Assembly (NCBI GenBank): GCA_003602285.1 | Contig: QZVU01000005.1 | Span: 1 to 64,000 of the forward strand | DNA from: Arthrobacter frigidicola | Lineage (GTDB): Bacteria > Actinomycetota > Actinomycetes > Actinomycetales > Micrococcaceae | Length of the DNA stretch: 64,000 bases | Direction of reading: 5' to 3' | Shown here: positions 63,376 to 64,000 of the stretch, piece by piece | Layout: every line of letters begins with the position of its first letter | Position numbering within the stretch: position 1 is the first letter of the stretch | Position numbers and translations under genes: made by a program | The notes under the pieces: generated by a model | What the model was told of the DNA's origin: nothing | The model's input: only the letters and a program-made list of their open reading frames with translations | Databases searched by the model: none

Positions 63376-64000
63376 TCACATGAGAGAGAGTACGAAGGAC
63401 AGCAGGAAGCCCGCGGCGGTGCTCAGCGCCACGGCGGGCCCGCCGTTCTCATAGGCCTCGGGCATCAGGGTGTCGGCCAGGGAGGCGATCACCGCGCCGG
63501 CGGCAAAGGCAAGCGGAATGGAGATGGTCTCGGGGTCACTGCCCGACAGCGGTCCGGCTCCAATGAGGACGGCGATCACCAGCAGCGCGGCACACCCCAC
63601 CCACAGGCCGACGATCACGGCCGAGGACTTCCCCTGGTCGCGCATCGAGGACGCGCCCACTAGGGCCTCCGGGAAGTTCGACACGAAGATGGCGGCAAGC
63701 AGGGCCAACCCACCGGTTCCCTCTCCCAGGGCGACGCCCAGGGCGACGTTCTCGGGCACGCCGTCGAGGGTCACCGCCGCCAGCAGCGCCAGGCCCGCTG
63801 CCCCCTTGGTCGAGGCCTTCGAGGACGCATGGCCCTGGGCGGCGGAGTCGGTGTCGAGCTTGGCGCTGCCCTGGTATTCGTCCGCCGGGGTATCCTGCGA
63901 CCCGGCCTGGGCCCAACGGTCGAGCAGCGCACTCAGGACCGTGAAGACGATGGCGCCCGCGGCAAGCCCGATTGCGGCCCGCCAGATGCCGCCGTGCTCG
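63376..64000 (-). CDS. ZIP-family metal transporter, 3' part
   Basis: 208 codons, and the gene runs off the right edge. The frame reads through without stop from base 64000 and ends at TGA 63376-63378. A loop with DEYQGSAKLDTDSAAQG is followed by transmembrane helices with TLDGVPENVALGVALG and VSNFPEALVGAS, which correspond to the metal-binding helices 4 and 5 of ZIP proteins. The first His of the usual HNxPEG motif is Asp here. A metal (zinc or similar) is the likely substrate. Confidence 0.85.
   Translation of the reverse strand, partial: EHGGIWRAAIGLAAGAIVFTVLSALLDRWAQAGSQDTPADEYQGSAKLDTDSAAQGHASSKASTKGAAGLALLAAVTLDGVPENVALGVALGEGTGGLALLAAIFVSNFPEALVGASSMRDQGKSSAVIVGLWVGCAALLVIAVLIGAGPLSGSDPETISIPLAFAAGAVIASLADTLMPEAYENGGPAVALSTAAGFLLSFVLSLM

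Overview
The window looks like chromosome from a high-GC Gram-positive bacterium of the Micrococcaceae (Arthrobacter and relatives). The base composition is strongly GC-rich. It carries a complete Pup-proteasome locus, including a natural PafB-PafC fusion known from Arthrobacter, the mycothiol ligase MshC, the RNA polymerase-binding protein RbpA, a desaturase/ferredoxin-reductase pair and a 13E12-type DUF222-HNH gene. Many genes are leaderless: a TANNNT-type -10 element sits 5-8 bases before the start codon. This pattern decides several start codons here. I found no phage, insertion sequence, CRISPR array or replication origin.

Layout. Positions 1-20,200 are accessory metabolism. In order: a tetR-HD operon divergent from a quinone oxidoreductase; three small membrane proteins; a large FAD/Fe-S oxidoreductase; a ferredoxin reductase and fatty acid desaturase pair; a gamma-glutamylcyclotransferase-like protein; an aldo/keto reductase; an HTH regulator with an alpha/beta hydrolase; a UvrA-like ABC ATPase; a zinc alcohol dehydrogenase; an amino acid permease; and a dienelactone-hydrolase-like protein. 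Positions 20,400-28,400 hold housekeeping genes: a thymidylate-kinase-like protein, peptide deformylase, an S9 peptidase, an RlmA-type rRNA methyltransferase, a YczE-like membrane protein, an NfeD/SPFH pair, rbpA and a polyprenol-phosphate mannosyltransferase.

Positions 28,750-48,400 are one long minus-strand block: HAD phosphatase, M50 protease, trmI, arc, dop, pup, prcB, prcA, pafA, two FKBP prolyl isomerases, pafBC, a small membrane protein, tatA, tatC, a HelY-type helicase and an amidohydrolase. ARC unfolds pupylated substrates for the PrcAB core, Dop deamidates Pup and removes it from substrates, PafA attaches it, and PafBC is the DNA-damage regulator linked to the locus. A near-perfect LexA-type box lies on the -10 region of arc. 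It suggests a direct SOS input into the proteasome and is the most interesting regulatory signal in the window.

Positions 48,470-64,000 hold a PAC2 protein, mshC, uppP, a second aldo/keto reductase, an acyl-CoA dehydrogenase with an M20 peptidase, tRNA-Leu(GAG), an odd heptad-repeat ORF, the DUF222-HNH gene, a coupled pair of unknown genes, two GNAT acetyltransferases, a TetR with double operators facing a DUF2231 protein, an APH-fold kinase, a RidA fragment and the 3' part of a ZIP transporter that runs off the right edge.
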